Below, piece after piece: positions 10,217 through 18,576 of a stretch of DNA of 64,000 bases. A model generated the notes under the pieces. The model saw only the letters and a list, made by a program, of their open reading frames with translations, was not told the DNA's origin and did not search any database. The first letter of the stretch is position 1; the number at the start of each line of letters is the position of its first letter. The position numbers were made by a program, and so were the translations under genes. Source of the stretch: an uncultured Marinicella sp. (GTDB taxonomy: Bacteria; Pseudomonadota; Gammaproteobacteria; Xanthomonadales; Marinicellaceae); contig CANNAM010000005.1 of assembly GCA_947502595.1 (NCBI GenBank), positions 1 through 64,000 of the forward strand. Reading direction: 5' to 3'.

Positions 10217-10714
10217 TTATGACTCTGGCAACACCCAATCCGGTCTGGCAAAGTGACAGGTGTAGCCATCTGGAATTCGCTCTAAATAATCCTGATGTTC
10301 TGGCTCTGCTTCCCAGAAATCACTGGCAGGGCTGACCTTAGTCACCGCTTTTCCGGGCCATAAACCGGATGCATCCACATCTTTAATGGTTTTTTCAGCC
10401 ATTTTTTGTTGCGCTTCACTGGTATAAAAAATTTCAGAACGGTACGATTCACCAAGGTCATTACCCTGACGGTTGACTGTGGTTGGGTCATGTATTTGAA
10501 AAAAGTAGGCCAATATATCGCGGTAACTGATGACCTCATTATCAAAAATTATTTCAATGGCCTCAGCATGAGAACCATGGTTACGGTAAGTGGCGTTGGA
10601 CACATCGCCCCCCGTATAACCAACTCGGGTTTCCAAGACACCGTTCATTTGTCGAATCAGGTCCTGCATACCCCAAAAACATCCGCCGGCCAAAATTGCT
10701 TTTTCTTTGCTCAT
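10217..10714 (-). CDS. msrA: Peptide-methionine (S)-S-oxide reductase MsrA
   Basis: 165 residues, the compact single-domain MsrA form. The catalytic motif GGCFWG contains Cys12, and the conserved GYTGG and YRNHGSHAE segments follow. It reduces the S-epimer of methionine sulfoxide in proteins at the expense of thioredoxin, repairing oxidative damage in the cytoplasm. A ribosome binding site (GAGG) sits about 8 bases before the ATG. An 8-bp hairpin lies just upstream in the presumed leader and is listed separately. No fused MsrB domain is present and no msrB is seen in the window. Confidence 0.95.
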   Translation of the reverse strand: MSKEKAILAGGCFWGMQDLIRQMNGVLETRVGYTGGDVSNATYRNHGSHAEAIEIIFDNEVISYRDILAYFFQIHDPTTVNRQGNDLGESYRSEIFYTSEAQQKMAEKTIKDVDASGLWPGKAVTKVSPASDFWEAEPEHQDYLERIPDGYTCHFARPDWVLPES

Positions 10715-11041
10715 GGTGTTTCCTCAGTTAACCCAGCAAGAGCTGTTTGCTGGGATTATATGTCAATGGATTGAGGGTTATTATGGGGCATTGATTGACT
10801 GATTTAAAGTGACATATGAAGGGCAATGTAAAGAAAACATAACCACCATCAGCAAACAGAAGTACAGCGCAACAAATGCTTTCAACACAATAAAGATAAT
10901 ATTTGTTTACACTAAGCTTGATTAGCGTGATAATGATAAGATTTTCAAACATTATACATAACACACTATTGACTGTAATGTAAATATTGATTATCATAAA
11001 ACATATAAAAATAAGCTAAAGCTAACTATACTTATCATTGT
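10715..11041. other. Divergent intergenic region msrA-hipB (327 bases)
   Basis: An AT-rich control region between divergent msrA and hipB. It contains the msrA leader hairpin and two inverted copies of a 9-nt element, AATGATAAG at 10932-10940 and CTTATCATT at 11031-11039. A related TTATCATAA sits at 10991-10999. These could be operator half-sites for the HipB-like repressor. A TATACT hexamer (11027-11032) ends only 9 bases before the hipB ATG, so hipB mRNA may be nearly leaderless. An open frame on the minus strand here is AT-rich and has no family features. Confidence 0.4.
10732..10754 (-). promoter_or_regulatory. Hairpin in the msrA leader
   Basis: A perfect 8-bp inverted repeat (CCCAGCAA / TTGCTGGG) with a 7-nt loop, ending about 18 bases before the msrA start codon on the minus strand. 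There is no T-run after it, so it is not a standard terminator. It could affect ribosome access, mRNA stability or repressor binding; which one is unknown. Confidence 0.45.
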
Positions 11042-11392
11042 ATGAAATTTATTAACCTATCAAATCAAGCTGTATGTACTGAACTGGGTAGACGCATTGA
11101 ACAACTGCGGCTGGAACAAAATTTAACCCAACAGGCGGTGGCCGATGAAGTTGGCATTTCAAGGGTCAGCTATGGCCGCCTAGAAGCAGGTGAAGCTAAA
11201 TTAATCAATGTAGTGGCCGTACTGCGCGTTTTGGGTCAATTGGACGCCCTTGAACTCGCCTTACCTGATGTGGTTTTCAGCCCAATGCAGCTGCTAAAAT
11301 TACAAGGCAAACAACGCAAAAGGGCTTCAGGAGCACGTTCAGCAACGGACCAAAGCAATGACAAGCAAAACAACCCTGACGAGGATTGGTGA
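11042..11392 (+). CDS. HipB-like antitoxin / XRE-family transcriptional regulator
   Basis: 116 residues. An XRE/Cro-CI helix-turn-helix spans about residues 12-65, with LTQQAVADEVGIS as the first two helices and RVSYGRLEAGE as the recognition part. The C-terminal tail is basic, then acidic and probably disordered. HipB-type proteins bind their own operator and neutralise the HipA kinase. The next gene is a HipA kinase whose ATG overlaps this stop codon (TGATG), the usual coupled antitoxin-toxin order. There is no visible ribosome binding site, and a -10-like TATACT lies just upstream, so a leaderless transcript is possible. Confidence 0.82.
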   Translation: MKFINLSNQAVCTELGRRIEQLRLEQNLTQQAVADEVGISRVSYGRLEAGEAKLINVVAVLRVLGQLDALELALPDVVFSPMQLLKLQGKQRKRASGARSATDQSNDKQNNPDEDW

Positions 11393-12696
11393 TGAACCAC
11401 CTGGCAGAAATCAGCATGTGGGACCAATTGGTTGGCGCCCTTGCCTACGACCAAGCCTCTGGCCTCAGCACCTTTGAATATGCACCCAGTTGGCGCAAAA
11501 CAGGCATTGAAATGGCGCCTATCACCATGCCATTGAGTGCACAAAAATTTCGCTTTCCCGGCTTGAACTATGACACATTCAAGGGCTTAGCTGGGGTCTT
11601 TGCTGATGCCTTGCCTGATGACTTTGGTCACGCAGTGATCAATGCGTGGCTGGCAAGACAGGGACGTGATGCCGATTCATTCACAGCCGTTGAACGCTTG
11701 TTGTACCAAGGCAGCAGAGGCATGGGGGCCCTGGAGTTTAAACCCATGCTGGATCGCGAATATGCCAGCAGTGAACGGTTAGAAATGAGCGCCATGATAA
11801 GCATGGCACAACACATCCTGGACCAACGAGCAGGCCTCAAGCAACAACTGCATCAGCATGACCAAGCCGGTGCCATGCAAGCGATCCTACAAGTAGGCAC
11901 TTCAGCCGGTGGCGCCCGAGCCAAAGCGGTGATCGCCATCAACCAAGCACGTGATGAAATCCGTTCTGGCCAAGTACCTGCCCCACCCGGTTTTGAGCAT
12001 TACCTACTGAAATTTGATGGTGTCCAAGAACACCGAACAGACCAAGAAACCTTTGGCGACCCTCAAGGCTATGGTCGCATGGAATACGCTTATTATTTAA
12101 TGGCCCTTGATGCAGGCATTGATATGGCGCCTTGTGAGTTGTTGCTTGAACAGCAACGCGCGCATTTTATGACCCAACGTTTTGATCGCATTGGCAACCA
12201 CAAATGCCATTACTTATCACTGTGTGGTATGGCCCATGCCGACTTCAAAATGCCTGGTTCATTCAGTTATGAAGAACTGTTAACAGTGGCCAGAAAATTG
12301 CGTTTACCCAGAGCAGATGCGATTGAAATTTTTCGACGCATGGTCTTCAATGTGGTGGCACGAAATCATGACGACCACAGCAAAAATTTCGGTTTTTTAA
12401 AACCCTATGCCGAATCGCCCTGGCGCTTATCACCCGCCTTTGATGTGGCCTACAGTTATAAGCCCGGCTCGCCCTGGGTTGATTCACACCAGTTATCCAT
12501 CAATGGTAAAAGATCAGGCTTTAATCGCGCTGATTTATTGGTCGTAGGACAGGCCATTGGTAATTTCAAGGAGGCCGAGGACATCATTGATAAAGTGTTA
12601 AATACAGTTAAACAGTGGCCAGAATACGCGTATCAGGCAAGCGTTGAGCCTGGTTTTTCGAAAACCATTGAATCCAACTTAAGACTGAATATTTAA
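11392..12696 (+). CDS. HipA-family serine/threonine kinase toxin
   Basis: 434 residues from the ATG that overlaps the hipB stop. GAGGA lies 6 bases before it. An in-frame TTG two codons earlier is less likely. HipA toxins phosphorylate translation factors such as GltX in E. coli and induce growth arrest or persistence. The kinase features are complete: a Gly-rich loop with the candidate autophosphorylation serine (GTSAGGARAK, Ser171), the catalytic segment RNHDDHSKN (Asp327) and the metal-binding SPAFD (Asp351). It is the single-chain form, about the size of E. coli HipA, not the split HipST form. The target here is not known. Confidence 0.87.
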   Translation: MNHLAEISMWDQLVGALAYDQASGLSTFEYAPSWRKTGIEMAPITMPLSAQKFRFPGLNYDTFKGLAGVFADALPDDFGHAVINAWLARQGRDADSFTAVERLLYQGSRGMGALEFKPMLDREYASSERLEMSAMISMAQHILDQRAGLKQQLHQHDQAGAMQAILQVGTSAGGARAKAVIAINQARDEIRSGQVPAPPGFEHYLLKFDGVQEHRTDQETFGDPQGYGRMEYAYYLMALDAGIDMAPCELLLEQQRAHFMTQRFDRIGNHKCHYLSLCGMAHADFKMPGSFSYEELLTVARKLRLPRADAIEIFRRMVFNVVARNHDDHSKNFGFLKPYAESPWRLSPAFDVAYSYKPGSPWVDSHQLSINGKRSGFNRADLLVVGQAIGNFKEAEDIIDKVLNTVKQWPEYAYQASVEPGFSKTIESNLRLNI

Positions 12697-12714
12697 CCTT
12701 AAAAACCACCGAAT

Positions 12715-12778
12715 GAGCAAAGCCGAAGTGCCAAACCAGATAAGAATTTATCGTTCACTGAGCGAGGCCGAAGTGCCA
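12715..12778 (+). repeat. Two 19-nt direct repeats downstream of hipA
   Basis: The motif GAGC(A/G)A(A/G)GCCGAAGTGCCA occurs at 12715-12733 and again at 12760-12778, a 45-nt period, with two mismatches. The copies lie between the hipA stop and the end of the opposing gene. They are outside any recognised coding region and are not palindromic. Confidence 0.6.
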
Positions 12779-12795
12779 CTAATTTTTTAACCAAC

Positions 12796-13416
12796 CTACT
12801 TACTGACTGAACGGCATTGAATCGCAGCACCTAGCACCAACAATACAACCAGTAATAATATGAAAATAATACTCAAGGTCGGAACTGCTGTGACTTGACC
12901 AAAAAAGTCCATGGTCACTGAATTATTAGATTCATCAGGATCAGTATCAAGAACATTGAGCACAGTCCACTCAACTGACTCAAAACCTCGTTCAAAATTG
13001 GTTAGATAAAGACCGTGACAAGTGATGGATGAATGAGCCGGAATTACTGGAGTAAAAAAAGAATAAATAACTCCAGGAAGATTGCCTGGTCTTGGATCAA
13101 GAAATGTTTGAAAAAAAACACAATTTTGCTCAACTCCGAAATCAATAGTAAAATCAACTGCCAAGCCTTCACTATCAATTACAAAAATACCTGTATCAAT
13201 CGAAATTGGAAAATTAGTAACTCCATTGACACCTGCGTCCTCAAAACTATTATTAGTTACGGTGACACTGAACACACCTATTTCACCAGCCTGAATATCG
13301 TTTATGGCAGCAGGCGTTATTTCAAGACTTAAATCAACTTCAGCTGCTTGCGACAAGCCGGGTGATACTAAAACCAATATCAGAAATTTAATATATCTGA
13401 CATATTTATGCATCAT
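12796..13416 (-). CDS. Secreted DUF11/CARDB-like protein with IPTL-CTERM-type tail
   Basis: 206 residues. A signal peptide (cut near ...GLSQA) is followed by one beta-rich domain of the DUF11/CARDB sort (VDLSLEIT...GVFSVTVTNNS...DESNNSVTM). The tail is VPTLS, a hydrophobic helix and a short basic end. This matches the layout of the IPTL-CTERM sorting signal, which is paired in other genomes with exosortase H; no exosortase is present in this window. Its ATG overlaps the stop of the upstream metalloprotease by 4 bases (ATGA), so the two are translated together. Function unknown; likely a surface or secreted partner of the protease. Confidence 0.7.
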   Translation of the reverse strand: MMHKYVRYIKFLILVLVSPGLSQAAEVDLSLEITPAAINDIQAGEIGVFSVTVTNNSFEDAGVNGVTNFPISIDTGIFVIDSEGLAVDFTIDFGVEQNCVFFQTFLDPRPGNLPGVIYSFFTPVIPAHSSITCHGLYLTNFERGFESVEWTVLNVLDTDPDESNNSVTMDFFGQVTAVPTLSIIFILLLVVLLVLGAAIQCRSVSK

Positions 13417-14849
13417 TCAAATCCATTTATAAATATGAGATCGGGACGGTCTCTGTAAATTGACATTGCGGGGGATAGGTCGTCAATGATTTTAGCATTG
13501 AACATAGTTGCGATGTCTCCTGTCGGCACTCCATTTACTATTACATTGGGATTGGAAAAATACAATCGCCTTGACGTATTGAAATCAATCGACATTATCG
13601 ATGCAAACACCGAAGGATCTAATTTCCCAAAGGCTTCAGGAAAGCCATTATTAGATATTAATTGGACATATGATGGCGAGGTTTGAATGTCCACATGATT
13701 GCCACCAAAAAGATGCCCTAATTCGTGTGTAAAAGTATCATCAAAAATAGCACAGCTTTGATCAACTAATGCAACTGAGAACTCATTAAAATCAGCACCA
13801 ACATCACATCCTGGCGATAAATTACCGCCACAATTAGGTCTGGTTTGAACATAGGCAATACCGCACTGGGTAAAACTGTCACCAACTATCAAAATCGCCA
13901 TGTCAGCACCGACACTATTCCTGAAATTTTCCATAGTTGTATTTACTTTAAAATTGTTTCTATCGATAGTTACATTACCTGTATTAACAAACCCATTAAG
14001 CTTAGCTGTAAAAATTTTGGTGACTCGGGTGTTGGTTAAACTGTTGGTGAGGGCTAGGTTGGTGTGATCGACTGAGGCCACCATCAGCGCTTCAATATCT
14101 TGGGTATCATTGGCATTATTAGAGTCACCTCCTGCATCAACCCGAGCTTCTTCAGTCCATAAAACCATTAAATCAACGAATGTAGTGCTGCCGCGATTTA
14201 CAACAGGACTGTTGTTAGCATTTATGGCGAAACTTTTAACATGACTGATGTGAGTCTCTGCGGGTTCAGAAGTAACGTTAATTAAACCATCATCCCCTTC
14301 CTCGGGTTCATCTTGTGAAGGATATCCTTCGAGTCTTATCTCAATATAATTATAGTCACCACCAAATATTCTTTCTATGCCATATCTGCCCTCATTGCCT
14401 GTAATAAGCCCAGTTAACTGGCCATTGGTTACGCTCAGTAGAACATCATAGTCATCATTAACACCAGTCCACAGGTAACTGAATTCATCATCTGGCAAAC
14501 CGGGAATTGGGTAAACTTCTGGCCCTGGTGGATCATCCTCTGACCGAAAATAAAAACCGGCTCTTGGATCAAAACTTTGGAGTGGCACAACAGTTGAACC
14601 ACCATCAGGAAACTCAATCAAAAGTTGCTCTGGAATCTCTTTCAAAACATCAAAGTTTATTGAAATTTGATTGATTTGAAAAGCGGTGGGTGGTGGAGAT
14701 ACAGATGGATCTACTTCTTCAATGTTGGAAATCAAGCTGACTTGACTGTGTGATGCAAAACTAAGACAACATAATATATATATATACAATACTTTTTCAT
14801 AAGACTCCCAATTACTTAAATACCTATAGGAACACCGGCTCCTTAACAT
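13413..14849 (-). CDS. Secreted M12-like zinc metalloprotease with a disturbed start region
   Basis: 478 residues. The zinc site HELGHLFGGNH begins at His375 and the Met-turn SIMSID has Met419, as in reprolysin-like metzincins. The C-terminus is LIFINGFE, a tail also seen in altered form on the protein ending at 51673. The N-terminus is odd. The ATG at 14849 has no ribosome binding site. A well-placed ATG at 14800 (GGGAG four bases upstream) is out of frame because of a (TA)6 tract at 14775-14786. Removing one TA would give a typical signal peptide starting MKKYCIYILCC. This suggests slipped-strand phase variation or a recent or technical indel. It is the first gene of a two-gene operon. Confidence 0.75.
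   Translation of the reverse strand: MLRSRCSYRYLSNWESYEKVLYIYILCCLSFASHSQVSLISNIEEVDPSVSPPPTAFQINQISINFDVLKEIPEQLLIEFPDGGSTVVPLQSFDPRAGFYFRSEDDPPGPEVYPIPGLPDDEFSYLWTGVNDDYDVLLSVTNGQLTGLITGNEGRYGIERIFGGDYNYIEIRLEGYPSQDEPEEGDDGLINVTSEPAETHISHVKSFAINANNSPVVNRGSTTFVDLMVLWTEEARVDAGGDSNNANDTQDIEALMVASVDHTNLALTNSLTNTRVTKIFTAKLNGFVNTGNVTIDRNNFKVNTTMENFRNSVGADMAILIVGDSFTQCGIAYVQTRPNCGGNLSPGCDVGADFNEFSVALVDQSCAIFDDTFTHELGHLFGGNHVDIQTSPSYVQLISNNGFPEAFGKLDPSVFASIMSIDFNTSRRLYFSNPNVIVNGVPTGDIATMFNAKIIDDLSPAMSIYRDRPDLIFINGFE
14775..14786 (-). repeat. (TA)6 dinucleotide tract in the metalloprotease signal-peptide region
   Basis: Six TA units directly after the best start codon (ATG at 14800-14798). With six units that ATG runs into a stop after 13 codons. 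With five units it reads in frame into the whole metalloprotease. Short dinucleotide tracts at the start of surface-protein genes are classic slipped-strand switches, although six units is short for high switching rates. Confidence 0.6.
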
Positions 14850-15232
14850 ATTAGCACAAATATCAACAGTTACTTTATAACTTTTCGGAAAAATGATGAA
14901 TTAGTATTGGCGTTTATAATGAAATTTAAAATTCAATCCTACTCAGTCCATGAACTGGGCCTCTAACTCAAATCGAAATGTATATTAAACAACAGTGATT
15001 GTTTACACAGTTGAACATTGAGCGCTTAGGCGCCGAAATCATAACTGTCATCATCAACGGTAAAACCTGAGTTTAGAGGGCTGGCTTTAAGCGAGAAGTG
15101 GCCCAAAACTTAAGACTGAAGCTCTGAAAACAAACCATCGAGGCATGGAATTAAACCCACCACGCCACTTGATTTTAATTGGCAAAGCTATAAAATCATG
15201 GCCTTTATTGACCAACCGAGACAGCACATACA
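14850..15232. other. Divergent intergenic region (383 bases) with an imperfect inverted repeat
   Basis: Non-coding region between the metalloprotease and a divergent cation transporter-like gene. It holds an imperfect inverted repeat, GGGCCTCTAACTCA at 14957-14970 and TGAGTTTAGAGGGC at 15069-15082, bounding 126 bases. This could be a small non-autonomous element or a long hairpin. A TATAAT-like hexamer occurs near 14914. No gene is supported. Confidence 0.35.
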
Positions 15233-15850
15233 ATGAGTGGATGTTGTGAAAAAGATGATGCCGCACTAACGCACTTACAACAGCAGCAGCGAGGCACCTT
15301 ACAATCCGTACTTGTCATCAATGCCGTGATGTTTTTGGTGGTGGTCGTAGCGGCTTTCTACGCGCACTCATCGGCACTGATGGCTGACAGCTTAGATAAC
15401 CTTGGCGATGCGCTGACTTACGCGCTCAGTCTGTACGCGGTCAGTCGCAGCAATGCAGTCAAAGCACGGGTGGCACTATTCAAAGGTGGCTTGATTTTAT
15501 TGGCTGCATTGGTGGTGTTGGGTCAAATCATCTATAAGCTGTATGTACCCAGCTTACCCGTATTTGAATTAATGGGTCTTTTCAGTTTGTTGGCATTGGT
15601 TGGCAACTCGATCTGCTTGTACCTGCTGTGGCGCCACCGAAGTGATGACGTGAATATGAGCTCAGTGTGGGAGTGTTCTCGCAATGACATCGCCAGTAAC
15701 TTATCGGTATTTATCGCCGCTGGCGCCGTGTGGCTGACCGGTGCCGGCTGGCCCGACATGGTGGTGGCTTTGGGCTTGGTTTGTTTGCTGCTGCGTTCAG
15801 CCTACCGGGTCATTACCAGCGCGTTGGCAGAACTTCGCGCTGCAAACTGA
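15233..15850 (+). CDS. Short cation diffusion facilitator-like membrane protein
   Basis: 205 residues, essentially only the transmembrane half of a CDF transporter, with no cytoplasmic metal-binding domain at the end. The TM2 metal site region reads ADSLDNLGD (Asp52, Asp55, Asp59). The TM5 region reads ECSRNDIASN (Asn151, Asp152). So Asp/Asn replace the usual His-xxx-Asp pairs, and the substrate may not be zinc. The N-terminus has a Cys-Cys pair (SGCCEKDD) that could bind metal. Transport of a divalent cation is inferred from the fold. No obvious operon partner. Confidence 0.7.
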   Translation: MSGCCEKDDAALTHLQQQQRGTLQSVLVINAVMFLVVVVAAFYAHSSALMADSLDNLGDALTYALSLYAVSRSNAVKARVALFKGGLILLAALVVLGQIIYKLYVPSLPVFELMGLFSLLALVGNSICLYLLWRHRSDDVNMSSVWECSRNDIASNLSVFIAAGAVWLTGAGWPDMVVALGLVCLLLRSAYRVITSALAELRAAN

Positions 15851-16016
15851 CATTTAAGGTGATTACTTATTGATTCCACATGCAAAAATACAGCCACTGA
15901 AACCTGATTTGTATTAATCACACCGGCTGCTTTGATGCTGCTTCATTAAAATGCGGTTACACACGCCTGAACCAGCCTTTATTTTTTGCTAAAATACCCT
16001 GAACCTGGAGCAAAAA

Positions 16017-16634
16017 ATGAACAATAAACTGTACTTTGCGATGGCCTTGATGCTGCTGATTCCAACCACATATGGTAAGCAGCTGGTAGACCTCAAACCT
16101 GTCCCACTGATAGATTTCATGCAAAATGATTTACTTGAACCCTATCCAGTTAATATACTGGTACCCAAAGCATACCAAGGGTTTGAATTTGTTGCCGATG
16201 AACCAGGAAAGTATTTCTGGATGCGCCCAAAAGATGCCAAAAAAGCCGAAAAACACCATGACCTGCCAACCAATAAAGGTTTTATGTATGGCAAAATTAC
16301 CATGAACGTGGCTTATGATGCCGGCGTCGATCAGTTTGTTGGCATAGAAGATGAGGTCGCTCAAACACAGGTCACAAATTATTTTGAAGATTTTTCCATG
16401 GACCGTGTGTTGGTGAATGGCCACCCAATACTGATGGCCAAGATGGTACACAAAGAGTCAAAACAACCCACTTACCTCATGTACATTGCCACCAAAGTTT
16501 CTAGCAATGTTGTGGTAATTGCCTACATTCCACCCAAATACAGCATTGCAAAAGGCGACTTTGTTTGGGCACAACAGCTGACCCTATTCAATGGGTCAAG
16601 CGCTGAGACTGATGGCCAAGATGATAAGCATTAA
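16017..16634 (+). CDS. Exported protein of unknown function
   Basis: 205 residues with a clear signal peptide (MNNKLYFAMALMLL..., cut near TTYG). The mature part is soluble, with no cysteine pair or catalytic motif that I recognise. A good ribosome binding site (TGGAG) lies 6-7 bases before the ATG, and a TAAAAT hexamer about 30 bases upstream could be its -10. Its 3' end overlaps the start of the next gene, a membrane protein, so the two probably work together. Function unknown. Confidence 0.75.
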   Translation: MNNKLYFAMALMLLIPTTYGKQLVDLKPVPLIDFMQNDLLEPYPVNILVPKAYQGFEFVADEPGKYFWMRPKDAKKAEKHHDLPTNKGFMYGKITMNVAYDAGVDQFVGIEDEVAQTQVTNYFEDFSMDRVLVNGHPILMAKMVHKESKQPTYLMYIATKVSSNVVVIAYIPPKYSIAKGDFVWAQQLTLFNGSSAETDGQDDKH

Positions 16635-17604
16635 AAAACAACACTGGCCACTGACCTTGCTGCTGGCCTTGTCGGTGGTGTGGAGCTGTTATTACTTGGT
16701 AGACGGTGCTTGGAATGATTATGGACGCACCAAACCGGAATGGCTGTTATTGATAGATGGTTTATTGGTGCTGCCATTGCTGTGTTTTTACTGCATTGAT
16801 GACAAACGACAAGCTGCGCTCAAAGCACTGATTTACGCCAGCTTAATGGTGCTTCTTGGCAGTTACCTGATTCCCGATGCCAATAAACAACTGTGGCATT
16901 ACCTAGAAGCTGGACGCTATGTGGTGCTGGCTTTGTTTGTTGTTTTTGAACTGACCACCTTACTGACGGTGTTGTTTGCCATCAAGTCATCATTGGACCA
17001 CAGCAGCGATCCTGATTTGGCCATCAGCCAACCTATAGATAAACTTTTAGGCGCAGGTAAGTTATCAGCTTTGATGACTTTCGAAGCACGGGCCTGGGTG
17101 TACGCCCTGTTCTACCGCCGAATTGAGGTGTCGCGCTTCAGGGGCACACAACATTTTTATGGCCACTTGAAAGACGGTACCCAAAGCAACTTGTCAGGCT
17201 TCATTCTGTTGATTGTATTTGAAATTCCTTTGGCTCACTTGTTGTTACATTTCATCTGGTCACCTTTTGCTGCCAATGTAATCACGGCATTGACGGTGTT
17301 TGGGCTGTTGTTCATGGTGGCTGAATACCGCGCCATCAGCCGTCGACCAGTGTCGTTGGACCTGCACAATCAACAACTGATTATCCGCTATGGGCTGTAT
17401 GCGCCGTTGATCCTACCCTTGGAACATATCCAAACCATAGGTGCTCATCATGAGGCGGTTTACCGAGCGAAAAACACCCGACGTTACAACCTGTTTGGCA
17501 CACCCAATGTGGCCATCAGTACCACCACTGGAACACAAATTTATTTAGGCCTGAATCAGCCCACTGCTTTGATAGATGCGGTGAATGAACACATCAATGC
17601 ATAA
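16621..17604 (+). CDS. Membrane protein of unknown function with C-terminal PH-like region
   Basis: 327 residues from the ATG at 16621. In-frame ATGs at 16612 and 16591 are possible, and none has a clear ribosome binding site. The chosen start overlaps the previous gene by 14 bases, suggesting translational coupling. Membrane helices appear near residues 7-25, 45-62, 75-95, 105-130, and a pair around 190-235. The last 90 residues are soluble and beta-rich (PVSLDLHNQQLIIRYG...), like bacterial PH domains. No enzyme motif is visible. It ends 11 bases inside the convergent CDF transporter gene. Function unknown. Confidence 0.7.
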   Translation: MISIKKQHWPLTLLLALSVVWSCYYLVDGAWNDYGRTKPEWLLLIDGLLVLPLLCFYCIDDKRQAALKALIYASLMVLLGSYLIPDANKQLWHYLEAGRYVVLALFVVFELTTLLTVLFAIKSSLDHSSDPDLAISQPIDKLLGAGKLSALMTFEARAWVYALFYRRIEVSRFRGTQHFYGHLKDGTQSNLSGFILLIVFEIPLAHLLLHFIWSPFAANVITALTVFGLLFMVAEYRAISRRPVSLDLHNQQLIIRYGLYAPLILPLEHIQTIGAHHEAVYRAKNTRRYNLFGTPNVAISTTTGTQIYLGLNQPTALIDAVNEHINA

Positions 17605-18568
17605 TACAATCATCATCTGGGCAGGGCAGGTGCTCAACCTGGATGGTGGTATGCTGAATATCAAAATGCGACAACAACGTTGATTTAATCGCTTTGAGCA
17701 CATCTGTTTCGGTTTGAATTTCATCGACTGTCACATGTAAAGTCATCAAATTAATGTCATTGGTCAGCGACCACACATGCATGTGGTGAACATCCACTAC
17801 CGATGGAATGTCTTGAATCAACTGTTGTTTAACCGCTTGTTCATCCACCCCAGCAGGCGAACCTTCAATCAATATATGTGCAGATTTCTTCACCACCTGC
17901 CAGCCGGATTTAAGTATCAATACAGCCACCAGTACAGACAACACTGGATCGGCCCAAAACCAACCAAAGTTCATGATTAAAACTGCTGCCACAATGGCTG
18001 CCACCGAACCCAACAAATCACCCAACACATGAATCATGGCTGATTTAAGGTTCAAGTTTTCTTGGTCACCGCCGCTGATGATTTTAAACACAATGAGGTT
18101 GATTATCAGGCCCAACACCGCAATCACCAACATTGGCGTGGCCATGACTGCAACCGGTTGCATAAAACGCTGTGCTGCTTCAATCACAATCCACACTGCA
18201 ATCAGCAACAAGCTTAAGCCATTGACAAAGGCCACCAGAATTTGAAACCGATGCCAACCAAAACTACGGGCCTCATCGGCGCCCTTGTCACTGAATTTGA
18301 AAGCCAGCCATGACAACAACAAGGCCAAACCATCACTGAACATATGGCCCGCATCTGCCAGCAACGCCAAGGAGCCGGATATCAAGCCACCAATCACTTC
18401 AGCAAACATGAAGCCAAAGGTCAGGAACATGGCCCACAGCACCCGTTTTTTATTGTCTTGATTGACCGCTATGCTGTGGTCATGATGACTGTGATCATGG
18501 TCATGATTGTTGTGGTCGTGGTCATGCGACTTGCTGTGTGGTTTTTGTGCTGTATTCATTGCATTCAT
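17594..18568 (-). CDS. CzcD/ZitB-type cation diffusion facilitator (zinc efflux)
   Basis: 324 residues. A His/Asp-rich N-terminal segment (about 11-33) precedes six membrane helices and a cytoplasmic C-terminal domain. TM2 carries DAGHMFSD (Asp72, His75, Asp79) and TM5 carries HVLGD (His180, Asp184), the usual zinc-site spacing. The C-terminal domain has HMHVWSL. CzcD/ZitB proteins exchange Zn2+ (sometimes Cd2+ or Co2+) for protons across the inner membrane. The gene follows an AhpD-like gene by 8 bases on the same strand, so they are likely cotranscribed. A Cys/His-containing C-terminal tail (CPDDDCIMH) may add metal sensing. Confidence 0.92.
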   Translation of the reverse strand: MNAMNTAQKPHSKSHDHDHNNHDHDHSHHDHSIAVNQDNKKRVLWAMFLTFGFMFAEVIGGLISGSLALLADAGHMFSDGLALLLSWLAFKFSDKGADEARSFGWHRFQILVAFVNGLSLLLIAVWIVIEAAQRFMQPVAVMATPMLVIAVLGLIINLIVFKIISGGDQENLNLKSAMIHVLGDLLGSVAAIVAAVLIMNFGWFWADPVLSVLVAVLILKSGWQVVKKSAHILIEGSPAGVDEQAVKQQLIQDIPSVVDVHHMHVWSLTNDINLMTLHVTVDEIQTETDVLKAIKSTLLSHFDIQHTTIQVEHLPCPDDDCIMH

Positions 18569-18576
18569 CCAATCAG

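Noticed and set aside
10728-10997. 89-codon minus-strand frame upstream of msrA
   Set aside because: AT-rich, no ribosome binding site or family feature, covers the control region of two divergent genes and includes the msrA leader hairpin.
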